Shown: piece by piece, positions 33,317 to 41,903 of the stretch
Numbering within the stretch: the first letter of the stretch is position 1
Layout of the letters: each line of letters begins with the position of its first letter
NCBI GenBank assembly: GCA_017550385.1
Contig: JAFZPJ010000014.1
Span: forward strand, 62,001 to 126,000
Source of the DNA: Clostridiales bacterium
GTDB lineage: Bacteria; Bacillota; Clostridia; Saccharofermentanales; Saccharofermentanaceae
Reading direction: 5' to 3'
Length of the DNA: 64,000 nucleotides
Notes under the pieces: model-generated
Databases searched by the model: none
Told to the model about the DNA's origin: nothing
Seen by the model: the letters and a program-made list of their open reading frames with translations, nothing else
Made by a program: the position numbers and the translations under genes

Positions 33317-35695
33317 TTATTCGATGTTGGATGTGTCTGATGCCTTGACGCTCTTTGTATAGAGCGATGTGAAGAATGCCGCTGCCACCGAGACCGCCAG
33401 TATGAGCAGAGGATAGAACACGAAGATCATCTCCGGTCTGTACTCGTAATCGACCTTTCCGGCTCCCATGAACGCGAAGATGGGCGTGATCATGAGCTGC
33501 GTCGCGGGCAGTGACAGGATCGCTGCGAGGATGACTGCGACGAAGGATGCTAACCCGAGTCTTAAGGTATGCCATCTGATCACGGTTCCCGTGCCGAAGC
33601 CTAATGCCTTGAGCAGTGCGATCTGATCTTTCTCGTCTGAGATGAACGACCTTTCCATGAGGATCGCGACGAGTACGATAACGATGAAAGTTATCGCGAG
33701 CAGAAGGTCTCTTGCGGCGCCGATAGGGCCCGATGAGCTCGTGCACTTGTCGACGAACTCGCCTGCGTTCATTACAATGCCGCGGTCGGTGTCAAAAAGC
33801 TCGGTGATCTTCGCCTTGCGCGCTTCGATTTCAGAGGGAGACGGGTCGTCGTAGAAGTCGACCTGATACTCGAAGTAGTTCGCCGTTCCCTTCAGATCAA
33901 GGTCGCAATCCTGGTGGAGACGTATGCATTCACCGAGTTGATTCATCGTCTGGAAAGTACCGGTCACGATGAACTCCGTCTCGTCCCCATTATACTCGGC
34001 TTTAACGGTATCGCCGATCTCAAGACCTGTTGCTTTTGCTATCTGGTCAGTGATCATGATCTCGTTGCCGTTCTGCGGTGCGGAGCCTGTAAGGACCGTG
34101 TAATCTTTCGCGTCGGTGCCTACGCCGTACTGGCTCCAGAAACCGTATTTCTCATCTCCCACCTTATATGTGATCATGAAGTTGAGTTCCTTGTAAACGT
34201 GGCCGGGGATGCCGGCATCTTCGAGCTTATCTTCCATCTCGTCAAGCCTGTCCTTGATGCCGTCGACGCCTTCTGCAAAAGCGATCTCGCCGATGTCGTC
34301 CTTCTCGATGCCGAAGTACAGATCGCTCGGCTGTCCGAAAGTCGATGCCAGAGTATCGCCCGTGAGCGTCGTCACGGTGTTCTCGAGGACGAGCACGAGC
34401 AGCGTGCAGAGACAGAACGTCAGCAGGATCGTAATGAATCTCTTGGGAGCGCTCATTATATCGTTCACTGCGAGGAAAGCAGGATTGCTTCCGTGGAAGT
34501 TCTTGAGTCTGACGCCTCTCTTCTTGTTGTATCTCTCGCCGGTCTGACCCTGCCTGATGGCGTCGAGCGGCGTAAGGGACTTCACCTTGCCCGTGCAGTG
34601 GTATGCGAAAAGGATAACCACGCCGAACACCACTACGGCACCGAGTATGTTCATGAAGGCTGCGTGCTCGCTGCCCAGTACCATCTTGTTGGCAACAGAG
34701 GACAAAAGGAGTTTGCCGAACGGGAAGCTTGCGATGAGTCCGATAACGGCACCTGCCGCGCCTATCATCATGTACTTGGTGATGTACATCATGCGGATCT
34801 TGGAGGACTTGATGCCGATCGCTTTCATAACGCCGATCTCGCGGAATTCTTCCATGACCGTGAAGTTGATGGAGAACTTAAGTACCGTGAAGGATACGAT
34901 GACCAGCACGAGGCTCATTGCCACAACGATAAATGCCGTGATGAGATCTAATACATATGCAACCTTGAACGTATCCTTGGGATAAGAAAGCATCGTACCA
35001 TCGACGTCCGAGACAATGCTCTTTACCTTGCCGGGATCAGTCGCGAATACGTGGCTGAACTCGATCACATACCACTGATAGTATTCGTCATCTTCAATGA
35101 TCGTTTCCCAGTCTGCCGGGTTGATGATTATCCTGGTGTTGCCCATGAAGTCGGAGCCGAGGAGTGCGTCTTTCGCATGACCCGCGACCGTAAAAGTGTA
35201 TACCTTCTCATTGATCTCGATCTTGATCGTATCGCCGGGCTGAAGGTCATTCTGACCCATGAAGTTGCCGGACAGGTACGCCTCGCCCTTCTTGACTTCA
35301 GTAAGTTCTTCGTTGTTGTCGTCGAAATACTTGATCGCACCGCCATCGACAGGCATGATCATTATCATTCTGTCGGGACTCTCGTAATCATCGTTGCCCG
35401 GAATGGAGATGTTGTCGCCGTCAACCATCAGCACTATCTCCGTCTTGATCTCAGTTACGCAGGGCTCGCCTTCGAGCTTATCTGTAACTGAACCGACATT
35501 CGGCTCTCCTATTGTGGCCACAACATAGTCTCCCATGCCGGCCAAATCGAAATAGTAGTCTGTTCCCGACATGACCGACACAACGTTCGACAGTCCTGCG
35601 GCAACAAAACAAGCGGAGAGAACGACGAAAATGAACAGTATGATGTTCATCGTCTTCTTCCGCTTCAGATCTTTCCTCAAGATGTTCCAAAACAT
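33317..35695 (-). CDS. FtsX-family ABC permease
   Basis: 792 residues. N-terminal helix, a large extracytoplasmic domain (about 40-250), three helices with the FtsX motif EFREIGVMKAIGIKSSKI, a central helix, a second extracytoplasmic domain (about 450-660) and three final helices with DQIALLKALGFGTGT: the duplicated FtsX layout. With its ATPase it probably extrudes or senses an antimicrobial peptide, lipid or envelope factor. It is the first gene of permease-ATPase-regulator-kinase. GAAGGGAAGG precedes the ATG. Confidence 0.9.
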   Translation of the reverse strand: MFWNILRKDLKRKKTMNIILFIFVVLSACFVAAGLSNVVSVMSGTDYYFDLAGMGDYVVATIGEPNVGSVTDKLEGEPCVTEIKTEIVLMVDGDNISIPGNDDYESPDRMIMIMPVDGGAIKYFDDNNEELTEVKKGEAYLSGNFMGQNDLQPGDTIKIEINEKVYTFTVAGHAKDALLGSDFMGNTRIIINPADWETIIEDDEYYQWYVIEFSHVFATDPGKVKSIVSDVDGTMLSYPKDTFKVAYVLDLITAFIVVAMSLVLVIVSFTVLKFSINFTVMEEFREIGVMKAIGIKSSKIRMMYITKYMMIGAAGAVIGLIASFPFGKLLLSSVANKMVLGSEHAAFMNILGAVVVFGVVILFAYHCTGKVKSLTPLDAIRQGQTGERYNKKRGVRLKNFHGSNPAFLAVNDIMSAPKRFITILLTFCLCTLLVLVLENTVTTLTGDTLASTFGQPSDLYFGIEKDDIGEIAFAEGVDGIKDRLDEMEDKLEDAGIPGHVYKELNFMITYKVGDEKYGFWSQYGVGTDAKDYTVLTGSAPQNGNEIMITDQIAKATGLEIGDTVKAEYNGDETEFIVTGTFQTMNQLGECIRLHQDCDLDLKGTANYFEYQVDFYDDPSPSEIEARKAKITELFDTDRGIVMNAGEFVDKCTSSSGPIGAARDLLLAITFIVIVLVAILMERSFISDEKDQIALLKALGFGTGTVIRWHTLRLGLASFVAVILAAILSLPATQLMITPIFAFMGAGKVDYEYRPEMIFVFYPLLILAVSVAAAFFTSLYTKSVKASDTSNIE

Positions 35696-35814
35696 ATGGA
35701 TTTATTCCCTTCCCTTCGTATGATGGCTTCATCATATCGGGGGAATTATTAAATAGTCCTTAAATCGTATTGCTTGAACGCCCTCGATTATAACACGCGC
35801 ATACTTATAAGGTC

Positions 35815-35843
35815 TTGACGACAGACACAAAGGGTTGTACCAT
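35815..35843 (+). promoter_or_regulatory. Promoter of the Phd-like toxin-antitoxin pair
   Basis: TTGACG (35815-35820), exactly 17 bases, TACCAT (35838-35843); start of transcription predicted near 35850. Confidence 0.65.
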
Positions 35844-35851
35844 AAGTACAG

Positions 35852-35867
35852 AAAACCGTACGGTTTT
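35852..35867. promoter_or_regulatory. Perfect 16-bp palindrome AAAACCGTACGGTTTT, likely operator
   Basis: It lies just downstream of the predicted transcription start of the antitoxin gene; a partial repeat (AGTACCG) follows at 35869-35875. This is the usual place for an autoregulatory antitoxin site. Confidence 0.65.
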
Positions 35868-35894
35868 TAGTACCGTTATTATCGGAGGCTTTTT

Positions 35895-36434
35895 ATGATA
35901 ATCGCCAAGCAAATGGAGATAAGAGACAACATCAAATCTTACTTTGATACCGCATACGACGGTGAGGTCATCATCGTTCCCCGTAAGAATGGAAAGAACG
36001 TTGTCATAATCTCAGAAAACGAGTATACGAAGATGAACAAGGATCATCTTTCAAGTTACTATTCACACCTGACTTCATCTGATCATGATGACTCCGCTAC
36101 CATCAAGTCAGCTAATCTCAAAAAGCTCGATGAGATCAGCGCTCTCAAAGACGGATGGAACGGCGACGATGCCCCTGCGCTTCCTTCCACTCTCATAAAG
36201 AAGGTTCGTGCGCTTATCAAGGCATTGACTATCCAGCCTGAGATATTCCCCACAGGTCTTAAGACCATTCAGTTGGAATACGATAATTCAAGACATGATC
36301 ACATGGAAATCGAGATCGGCCTGTCAGGCGATGCTGAAGTGTTTGTTGCCCCTTATGATGACAAAGAGTACTGCGAGACTATCCGTTCGACAGCAGCCGC
36401 GATCAACGAGAGAGTAGTCGCTTTCTATGGATAA
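35895..36434 (+). CDS. Phd/YefM-like antitoxin with extra C-terminal domain
   Basis: 179 residues. The first 50 (MIIAKQMEIRDNIKSYFDTA ... VVIISENEYTKMNK) match Phd/YefM antitoxin DNA-binding domains. Residues about 70-179 form a second domain with LKDGWNGDDAPALP and EIFPTGLKTIQLEYDN, a block I recall next to antitoxins but cannot name. The extra domain probably binds the partner protein. GGAGGC precedes the ATG, and an operator-like palindrome lies upstream. The stop overlaps the next gene by eight bases. Confidence 0.7.
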   Translation: MIIAKQMEIRDNIKSYFDTAYDGEVIIVPRKNGKNVVIISENEYTKMNKDHLSSYYSHLTSSDHDDSATIKSANLKKLDEISALKDGWNGDDAPALPSTLIKKVRALIKALTIQPEIFPTGLKTIQLEYDNSRHDHMEIEIGLSGDAEVFVAPYDDKEYCETIRSTAAAINERVVAFYG

Positions 36435-36804
36435 TGTTTTCGCTCCCGAAGAACAACTATACCGCGCAGTCTATCCTCCCGAACAAGCATCTATGTTCTG
36501 GCGAAGGGACGGTTCTGTATCTTCAGCGGCATTTGCTGATCCGAAGGGACTATCAGTCGAGCGAGGTTATTACCGGGATATCAGCATCGTTATCGCAGAG
36601 ATGCAAAAGAGATTTACCGGTGCCATAGTCAGCGTTAGTGTAGGAGACTGTCTTAATACTGATGCGGTTGTTCGTTATCTGCCTTCAAACAAGAATCCTT
36701 TTCATTCAGAGATCCACGGAAGTCGAACTGTTCCGCTGTTGTCAAAAACTCAGCGGTTCTACCTCGCCAGGCGCGCAGTAATCAGATTCTATCCGAACGA
36801 GTGA
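36427..36804 (+). CDS. Uncharacterised partner of the Phd-like antitoxin, putative toxin
   Basis: 125 residues, soluble. Notable blocks: EEQLYRAVYPPE, MFWRRDGSVSSAAFADPKGL, SVERGYYR, AIVSVSVGDC and FHSEIHGS, with conserved-looking Arg, His, Ser and Glu residues. I have a faint memory of similar small proteins next to antitoxin-like genes but no named family. The eight-base overlap with a Phd-like gene and the second-place position make it the toxin candidate. Activity unknown; an ADP-ribosyl or RNA-directed enzyme would be guesswork. Confidence 0.55.
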   Translation: MDNVFAPEEQLYRAVYPPEQASMFWRRDGSVSSAAFADPKGLSVERGYYRDISIVIAEMQKRFTGAIVSVSVGDCLNTDAVVRYLPSNKNPFHSEIHGSRTVPLLSKTQRFYLARRAVIRFYPNE

Positions 36805-36807
36805 TAA

Positions 36808-37359
36808 TCAATTCGTCTGCACGAAGAAAGCAAACCTGAACCCGTCCTCATCCTGAATGATGTAGTTCTCGTGGCCGTAGTAGTATGACACGACATAGCC
36901 TTTGCCGTCCTGATCGGTGACCGGCAGGCCCGCCGCAACGTACGCCGTGCAGCCGTCGGTACCGCCCGGGATATCCGGTACTTCTTCAAGCGCCGCACCG
37001 ATCGATGCAACGGCTGCTGCACGGTCCTCTTCGGATTCGAACGGAAGGATCTCATACAGTTCTTCAACTGAACCGTACGACACCGTCTCGATGCAGTACT
37101 GCGGGTCACGGATGCCGCGGATATTGACGGTATTAATATAGCTGTTGATATCGTGGATCATGACAAGGCTCGCATATCTGTCCTTATCTTCCTGAGTAAT
37201 GTCGGTGTCGGGGCTCCAGTTCATCGCATTCTTCATCTGGACATAAGTCATGACGTTCAGTGCGAGCACGAGCGTACCCGTGATCAGGATGACGCCCAGA
37301 AGAACGAGCATGACTATCCTGGCAGGATTCCGTGTCTTTGCTTCAGGCTTATCGTCCAT
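36808..37359 (-). CDS. Single-pass membrane protein with extracytoplasmic domain
   Basis: 183 residues: cytosolic N-terminus (KPEAKTRNP), one helix (about 14-38), then an acidic outer domain ending YYYGHENYIIQDEDGFRF. No catalytic motif. It ends three bases from the convergent toxin candidate and starts three bases after the 37363 gene end, so it belongs to the minus-strand run 38991-36808. Confidence 0.65.
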   Translation of the reverse strand: MDDKPEAKTRNPARIVMLVLLGVILITGTLVLALNVMTYVQMKNAMNWSPDTDITQEDKDRYASLVMIHDINSYINTVNIRGIRDPQYCIETVSYGSVEELYEILPFESEEDRAAAVASIGAALEEVPDIPGGTDGCTAYVAAGLPVTDQDGKGYVVSYYYGHENYIIQDEDGFRFAFFVQTN

Positions 37360-37362
37360 CGA

Positions 37363-38103
37363 TCAATCCCCCGTTGACAGCGCAGCTTCAGCTTCCGATA
37401 TAAGCTCCTGCGCGAATTTGGCGCGGTCTTCCGACTTGAACATCTTGCGCACCATCTTGGGCGTAACGAGCTTCTCGATGCTCCGGAGAAGTTCCTTTGC
37501 CTGCTCCTCCGTAATGTCACGCGAAGCCCTGTTGCGTTCGAACTCCTCGCCGATGATCATCAGCATACGGTCCGTATCGCTCGTATAGAACTTCTTTGCG
37601 ATCTTATCGAAGATCACGCCCGCGATAAGACATATTATAACCGATATGCAAAATCCTGCGAGAAAGCCCACGACGGAGAGCCACACGCTGCCCTCGAACA
37701 CGCCCTGCGTCGCGGTTTCCCACATTATGAAGAACGACGTGCCCCAGCCCATTACCCAGATGTTGCTTATGAAATCCACTAACAGCTGTTTGGCCGAACG
37801 CTCCTTGCGGAAGAAGAATATCGAGTCGTACAGGGTAAATGCGATGAGAGTCAGCACCGCAGTCAGGATGTTGGCCATGAAGATGCGCGTCGCACCGCGG
37901 ATGATCGCGAGAGTCGATACGCGCGATCCCTGCCTGAGCATATTTGCTATGACCTGAGCACCCCTGCGGCTGGCGTTCTGCAGCACCCTGCCGCCCGTAC
38001 GCGCGACACCCCTTCCGATGCCTGCTTTGACGGTCTGGCGTCCGACGGCCTTGGCCGGCTTCGGAACGTCGTTCACTTTCGGCTTGTCATTTTCGGTAGT
38101 CAT
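37363..38103 (-). CDS. Membrane protein with basic N-terminus, unknown
   Basis: 246 residues. A basic, glycine-rich first 75 residues (GRGVARTGGRVLQNASRRGA), then about four membrane helices (75-165) and a soluble helical C-terminus (EEFERNRASRDITEEQAKEL). The ATG at 38103 is used; it overlaps the YunG-like gene by 17 bases, implying coupling. No family recognised. Confidence 0.65.
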   Translation of the reverse strand: MTTENDKPKVNDVPKPAKAVGRQTVKAGIGRGVARTGGRVLQNASRRGAQVIANMLRQGSRVSTLAIIRGATRIFMANILTAVLTLIAFTLYDSIFFFRKERSAKQLLVDFISNIWVMGWGTSFFIMWETATQGVFEGSVWLSVVGFLAGFCISVIICLIAGVIFDKIAKKFYTSDTDRMLMIIGEEFERNRASRDITEEQAKELLRSIEKLVTPKMVRKMFKSEDRAKFAQELISEAEAALSTGD

Positions 38104-38533
38104 ACACAAGCTGCTTCAAGTACTCGTATCTGGCCTTCTTCTCTACCTTCTCGAAATGCACTTCCCGCGTCTGCAGGTTCACGTCGTCGTACACGAGGTC
38201 CTTCGCTTCCTCCCCGAACTGCTCCGAGGTCAGGTCGAACTTCGCGTCGCCTATCACGTTGTAGCAATGGTAGTTTCCGCCGGGTCTCAAGATCCCGTAC
38301 ACCTCCCCGCCAAACAGGTCCTGTACTATGAACGCCGTTATGGAGCACTGCCCCAAGGTCATGTTCTCAGGCGTCCACTCATCCTGCATCCTCGGCGCGC
38401 ACGTCTCCCTTCGCCAAAGCCCGTCCGCGAGCGCATCGTAAAGATCTATCGGTGAATGAAGCCAATCGAGATCGTCAGTCAGCGGCTTGGGCCCGCCCGC
38501 CGTCTCGTGGCCGTAGAACTTATATTCCTTCAT
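38087..38533 (-). CDS. YunG-like protein
   Basis: 148 residues. LGQCSITAFIVQDLFGGEVY, GGNYHCYNVIGD and FDLTSEQF match the YunG family, which keeps a Cys, a His and an Asp in the order seen in papain-like folds. No activity is known. It overlaps both neighbours (four bases with 38530, 17 with 38103), so it is tightly coupled to the two membrane proteins. Confidence 0.75.
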   Translation of the reverse strand: MKEYKFYGHETAGGPKPLTDDLDWLHSPIDLYDALADGLWRRETCAPRMQDEWTPENMTLGQCSITAFIVQDLFGGEVYGILRPGGNYHCYNVIGDAKFDLTSEQFGEEAKDLVYDDVNLQTREVHFEKVEKKARYEYLKQLVYDYRK

Positions 38534-38991
38534 GCGTTATCTCCCCTGAAGACATTATAGACCATACCTGCCAGCGCGATGACGGGCATGCCGGCGACCG
38601 ACAGATACATCAGGAACTCGGGACGCATATAACCGCCAAAGCCCAGGTAAAAGAACGCCACGACAGACAGCCCGATCCCGGTCAGTATCGCGAGCAGCAC
38701 AGCAATTACGACGCTGATCAGCTTGTATATCCTGCCGGGCGCGTGCGGTGCAGTGACCTTCAGCTTGAAGAACCATAACGCCACGAAGACAAACAGGACA
38801 TAGAGCACCCAGCCCAGAGCATATAAGAGTGCATTGTACTCATAGGCAATACTGGGAAACATGAAGCTATAGCTGGTGCTGACGACCGTGCGTTCCAGCA
38901 GCTGCGCCGCGAAAGCCACGCACGCCTCCAAAGCACAGACGAGCATGAACAATATCTCCGCTGCCAAGAATTTGATCTTAATCCTGTCCAT
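38530..38991 (-). CDS. Four-helix membrane protein
   Basis: 153 residues with four hydrophobic segments and little else. First gene of the coupled run 38991-36808. TACAAT lies five bases before the ATG without a clear ribosome site, so a leaderless transcript is possible here as well. No family recognised. Confidence 0.65.
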   Translation of the reverse strand: MDRIKIKFLAAEILFMLVCALEACVAFAAQLLERTVVSTSYSFMFPSIAYEYNALLYALGWVLYVLFVFVALWFFKLKVTAPHAPGRIYKLISVVIAVLLAILTGIGLSVVAFFYLGFGGYMRPEFLMYLSVAGMPVIALAGMVYNVFRGDNA

Positions 38992-39033
38992 ACCTAATTG
39001 TAACGCAATTCGCGAGTTCTGCTGAATCTGCTG

Positions 39034-39132
39034 TTAGCAAATAATCAGCAAAAATCGGCTTATTTTGCTAAATATCTTCTAAATTAGCGAATAATTAGAA
39101 AACACGCGCTGTTTTTGCTAAAAATCTGCTAA
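39034..39132. repeat. Paired 50-bp repeat after the ABC-F gene
   Basis: Units start at 39034 and 39084 (TTAGCAAATAATCAG / TTAGCGAATAATTAG) and both end TTTTGCTAAA...CTAA. Each unit folds on itself (TTAGCAAA / TTTTGCTAA). It sits immediately 3' of the ABC-F stop. Confidence 0.65.
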
Positions 39133-39145
39133 CGGGCCAGGCGGC

Positions 39146-40663
39146 TTAAAGCTCCACCACTCTTGTCGCGGTCTTCTCCCTGAACCTGCTGTCATGTTCG
39201 ACCATTATCATCGTCGGCTGATACTCGGTGATGAGCTTCTCGATCTGGCGGCGCGAGAACACGTCGATGTAGTTCAGCGGCTCGTCCCAGATATACAGGT
39301 GCGCAGGCGTGATGAGACTGCCTGCGATCAGGACCTTTTTTTTCTGACCCTCGGACAGGTCGCGAAGATCCTTCTCATACTGCACCTTATCGAAGTCGAG
39401 CTTGTTCAGCAAAGACAGGAACAGCGTGTAGTCCAGTCCGTTCTCGGACGCATAGCCGCGCAGGCTTCCGGCCAGACGCGTCGTGTCCTGGTTGACATAA
39501 GAGATGATGAGGCCGGAAGCTTTCTCGAGCACTCCTGTCATCTCCATACCTTCACTATAAGCGCCTCCGAGGATCGCCTTGATGAGCGTCGACTTGCCGC
39601 AGCCGTTGCCGCCGCTAAGGAACACGCGCTCGCCCTGCTCGATCTCGAAGTTCAGACCGTCAATGACCTTCCTGTCCGAACCGCTGTAGCTGATGCTCAG
39701 ATCCGCACAGCGCACCAGCTTCTTCTTGAAATGTTCGAGCGTCGTTATCTTCAGGTCGAACTCGCGCTCGACGTCGTTCATGAGCCCTTCCTTCTGCTTG
39801 ATCGAACGGTCCATGCGCTGCTCGAACGCTTTCGCGCGCGCCTCGGCCTTCTTGGTCTTCCCGCCAACATACGAACGCGCGGCAACTACATTGTGGTCGC
39901 GCTCTTTTATCGGGTCGTGGCCGATCTTCGAGTTCTCGCTCTTGTCCGCCCAGCGCGATACCTTGTCCGCAGCCTGCTTCATGTGGCTTATCTCTTTGAG
40001 GTGTTTCTCGTTCTCGCGGCGCGCGTGGCTGTCGGCCTTCTCCTTGTTCTCCCACCAGCTGGTAAAGTTGCCCGCCTGCACCTCGATGCTGCTGCGGTTC
40101 AGAACGAGCACGTGGTCGATGACGGCGTCGAGAAGGGCGGCGTCGTGCGAGACCAGAATGAAACCCTTTTTGGAAGCGAGGTAGCCGCGGATGGTTTGCC
40201 TCGCCTCCGCATCAAGGTTGTTCGTGGGCTCGTCGATGAGGAGGAAGTCTCCTTCGCCCGAGAAGAGCACCGCGAGCATTATTTTCGTGCGCTGGCCGAG
40301 AGACAGTTCGCCGAACGGACGGTACAGGTCCTCTGCGGAAAGCTCGAGTTCGTCCATCTCGCGCAGCACGCGCCACTCCTCGCAGGACGGCTTCCACCTC
40401 TCGAGAAGCTCGGACGCCGGGAGCGCCAGGTCAGCCTCGCCGTACTCGTACGGGAAGTAGTCAAAAGGTTCGTTCGAACTTATCGTGCCGGAATATTCAT
40501 ACTTGCCCTGCAAGAGCCGCAGGAACGTAGTCTTGCCCTTGCCGTTACGTCCGATGAAGCCGAGCTTCCAGTCGGTATCGACCGTGAACGACACGTTCTC
40601 AAAAATATAGTCATAGCTTCCCTCATAGCAGAAGCTCAGATCATTCACACTTATCTGTGCCAT
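39146..40663 (-). CDS. ABC-F ribosome protection protein (Lsa/Vga-like)
   Basis: 505 residues without membrane helices. Tandem ABC domains: Walker A GRNGKGKT near 38, signature LSLGQRT, Walker B LLIDEPTNNLD; then a charged inter-domain arm (about 190-300, MKQAADKVSRWADKSENS) and the second domain with GGNGCGKST and LSEGQKKK. This length and arm resemble the Lsa/Vga/Sal group, which dislodges lincosamides, streptogramin A and pleuromutilins from the ribosome; housekeeping ABC-F proteins are alternatives. Its 195-base leader with a three-codon ORF supports antibiotic-inducible control. Confidence 0.85.
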   Translation of the reverse strand: MAQISVNDLSFCYEGSYDYIFENVSFTVDTDWKLGFIGRNGKGKTTFLRLLQGKYEYSGTISSNEPFDYFPYEYGEADLALPASELLERWKPSCEEWRVLREMDELELSAEDLYRPFGELSLGQRTKIMLAVLFSGEGDFLLIDEPTNNLDAEARQTIRGYLASKKGFILVSHDAALLDAVIDHVLVLNRSSIEVQAGNFTSWWENKEKADSHARRENEKHLKEISHMKQAADKVSRWADKSENSKIGHDPIKERDHNVVAARSYVGGKTKKAEARAKAFEQRMDRSIKQKEGLMNDVEREFDLKITTLEHFKKKLVRCADLSISYSGSDRKVIDGLNFEIEQGERVFLSGGNGCGKSTLIKAILGGAYSEGMEMTGVLEKASGLIISYVNQDTTRLAGSLRGYASENGLDYTLFLSLLNKLDFDKVQYEKDLRDLSEGQKKKVLIAGSLITPAHLYIWDEPLNYIDVFSRRQIEKLITEYQPTMIMVEHDSRFREKTATRVVEL

Positions 40664-40857
40664 ACAAAAACCTCCGATCGCGGACAGACAGGTCCTGTTG
40701 CACGGAGCAGCAAAATATACTCATATTATGGGAAAACCAAAAATAAAAGCAAACCGCGATAATCCAATCCAAGTGCACAAGACAGAGACCCGAAGGTCCG
40801 CCCTGTTATCAAAATCACTCAAATCAAATTATCTTCTCATCGGTCTACCTCCAAACG
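40664..40857 (-). promoter_or_regulatory. Long structured leader of the ABC-F gene
   Basis: About 195 bases of leader hold the MRR micro-ORF, a hairpin around GGACC-TTC-GGGTC, a T-rich tract (TTTTATTTTTGG) and a GGAGG site at the main ATG. This is the layout of ribosome-mediated attenuation upstream of ABC-F and Erm genes. Confidence 0.55.
40829..40840 (-). CDS. Micro-ORF MRR upstream of ABC-F gene
   Basis: ATG-AGA-AGA-TAA at 40840-40829 with GGAGG seven bases upstream. Its strong ribosome site and its position about 17 bases from the predicted transcript start suggest it senses drug-stalled ribosomes. Confidence 0.5.
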   Translation of the reverse strand: MRR

Positions 40858-40863
40858 AGGCAA

Positions 40864-40892
40864 AGGATAACACAGTTCTCCGGGGTTTGCAA
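40864..40892 (-). promoter_or_regulatory. Promoter of the ABC-F gene
   Basis: Minus strand: TTGCAA (40892-40887), 17 bases, TATCCT (40869-40864). It overlaps the stop region of the DUF2752 gene. Confidence 0.55.
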
Positions 40893-41342
40893 TCACTGCC
40901 AGTACGATATCATGTCCCCCAGGTAATCGACATGGAAGAAGACGAGAACGATATTGCGCACTATGAACAGCCCGAAAACCACCACCAGTATCCCCCACGC
41001 TTCCCAGTTCGCGAGCACCTTCCACACGCGCGTCTCATCTTTGGTCACCACGTTGTGCAGGAGCGGGATCCAGATACGGATCAGCATGACGAGCGCATAT
41101 ATCGGGAGCGGATTGGACAGGAAAGAATCTGCGATATCGCCTGCCAAAAGAGCCTGAACAGCCCTTGTGCCGCCGCACCCCGGACAGTACAGATGAAGAG
41201 TCTGCGAGAACAGGCAGTGCTGTCTTGTCTCAAGAAGAATGGGGTCGATCTTAAGCCACACAATAAAGAACGCGGCAACTATCAGCAGTACCGATGTTGC
41301 CGCGAACGGAATGATAAACCTTTTGCCTGTTGCCGTCAGCAA
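40893..41342 (-). CDS. DUF2752 membrane protein
   Basis: 149 residues with about three helices and the family motif CPGCGGTRA (near 52-60), then NPLPIYALVMLI. The function of the family is unknown. The best start is the TTG at 41342, which overlaps the zinc-ribbon gene by seven bases; the open frame further up has no hydrophobic pattern and overlaps the neighbour. Coupling to a zinc-ribbon membrane protein is common for this family. Confidence 0.75.
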   Translation of the reverse strand: MLTATGKRFIIPFAATSVLLIVAAFFIVWLKIDPILLETRQHCLFSQTLHLYCPGCGGTRAVQALLAGDIADSFLSNPLPIYALVMLIRIWIPLLHNVVTKDETRVWKVLANWEAWGILVVVFGLFIVRNIVLVFFHVDYLGDMISYWQ

Positions 41343-41830
41343 AACAGTCCCATACCAAAGGTCAGGATGTCGATCGGAACCTGTATGCAGATCGATACGA
41401 TGCCGAGGATCCAGCCGGCGATCGCCATACCCTTGGAGTTCTTGCTGTTCAGGTGTCCGATAACACCAAGAACGATCGCTGCGATACTCGTAAGGTAGAA
41501 CGGATCGAATACACATGCAACACAACCGAAGATCAAAGCCAGGATACAGACTGTCCTGTAGTCGCCGTTCGGCTGAGCTGCGACAGGCTGCTGCGTCTGA
41601 TACTGCTGCTGGTACTGTGTGTTGTCCGTCTGGACCGGAGCCGGAACGGGTGCCGGTACAGGTGCCGGAGCGGGAGCCGGTGCCTCTGCGGGTGCCGCAA
41701 CGAAATCATCTTCCTTCGGCAGTTCCGTTACGGGATCTGCCTTAACGACTTCTTCAAGTCTCGCTCCACATGATTCGCAGAATCTTGCTTCTTCGGAGTT
41801 CTGCTTTCCGCAAGTTTTACAAATAGCCAT
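41336..41830 (-). CDS. Zinc-ribbon membrane protein with Pro-Ala linker
   Basis: 164 residues: N-terminal zinc ribbon (CKTCGK ... FCESCGA), an Ala-Pro repeat (APAPAPVPAPVPAP) and Gln-rich linker, then two to three helices of DUF4190 type (LALIFGCVACVFD, GMAIAGWILG). The ATG at 41830 has GGAGG eight bases upstream. It resembles 62610-63167. Unknown role at the membrane. Confidence 0.75.
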   Translation of the reverse strand: MAICKTCGKQNSEEARFCESCGARLEEVVKADPVTELPKEDDFVAAPAEAPAPAPAPVPAPVPAPVQTDNTQYQQQYQTQQPVAAQPNGDYRTVCILALIFGCVACVFDPFYLTSIAAIVLGVIGHLNSKNSKGMAIAGWILGIVSICIQVPIDILTFGMGLFC

Positions 41831-41903
41831 ATATCTATCCTCCATTGGATTATTGTACCATAAATGTTAGTATTCTTTTATACATCATTTTCAGGAGGTC
41901 GCT

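Noticed and set aside
30625..35695. Bacitracin-type BceRS-BceAB module
   Set aside because: Gene order and permease type are similar, but the kinase has an extracytoplasmic domain of about 85 residues and the permease has the duplicated MacB-like layout, so only a general efflux/sensing role is called.
39194..40762. 522-residue plus-strand open frame
   Set aside because: Fully antisense to the ABC-F gene; Arg/Leu/Val-rich composition is typical of a shadow frame and there is no ribosome site.
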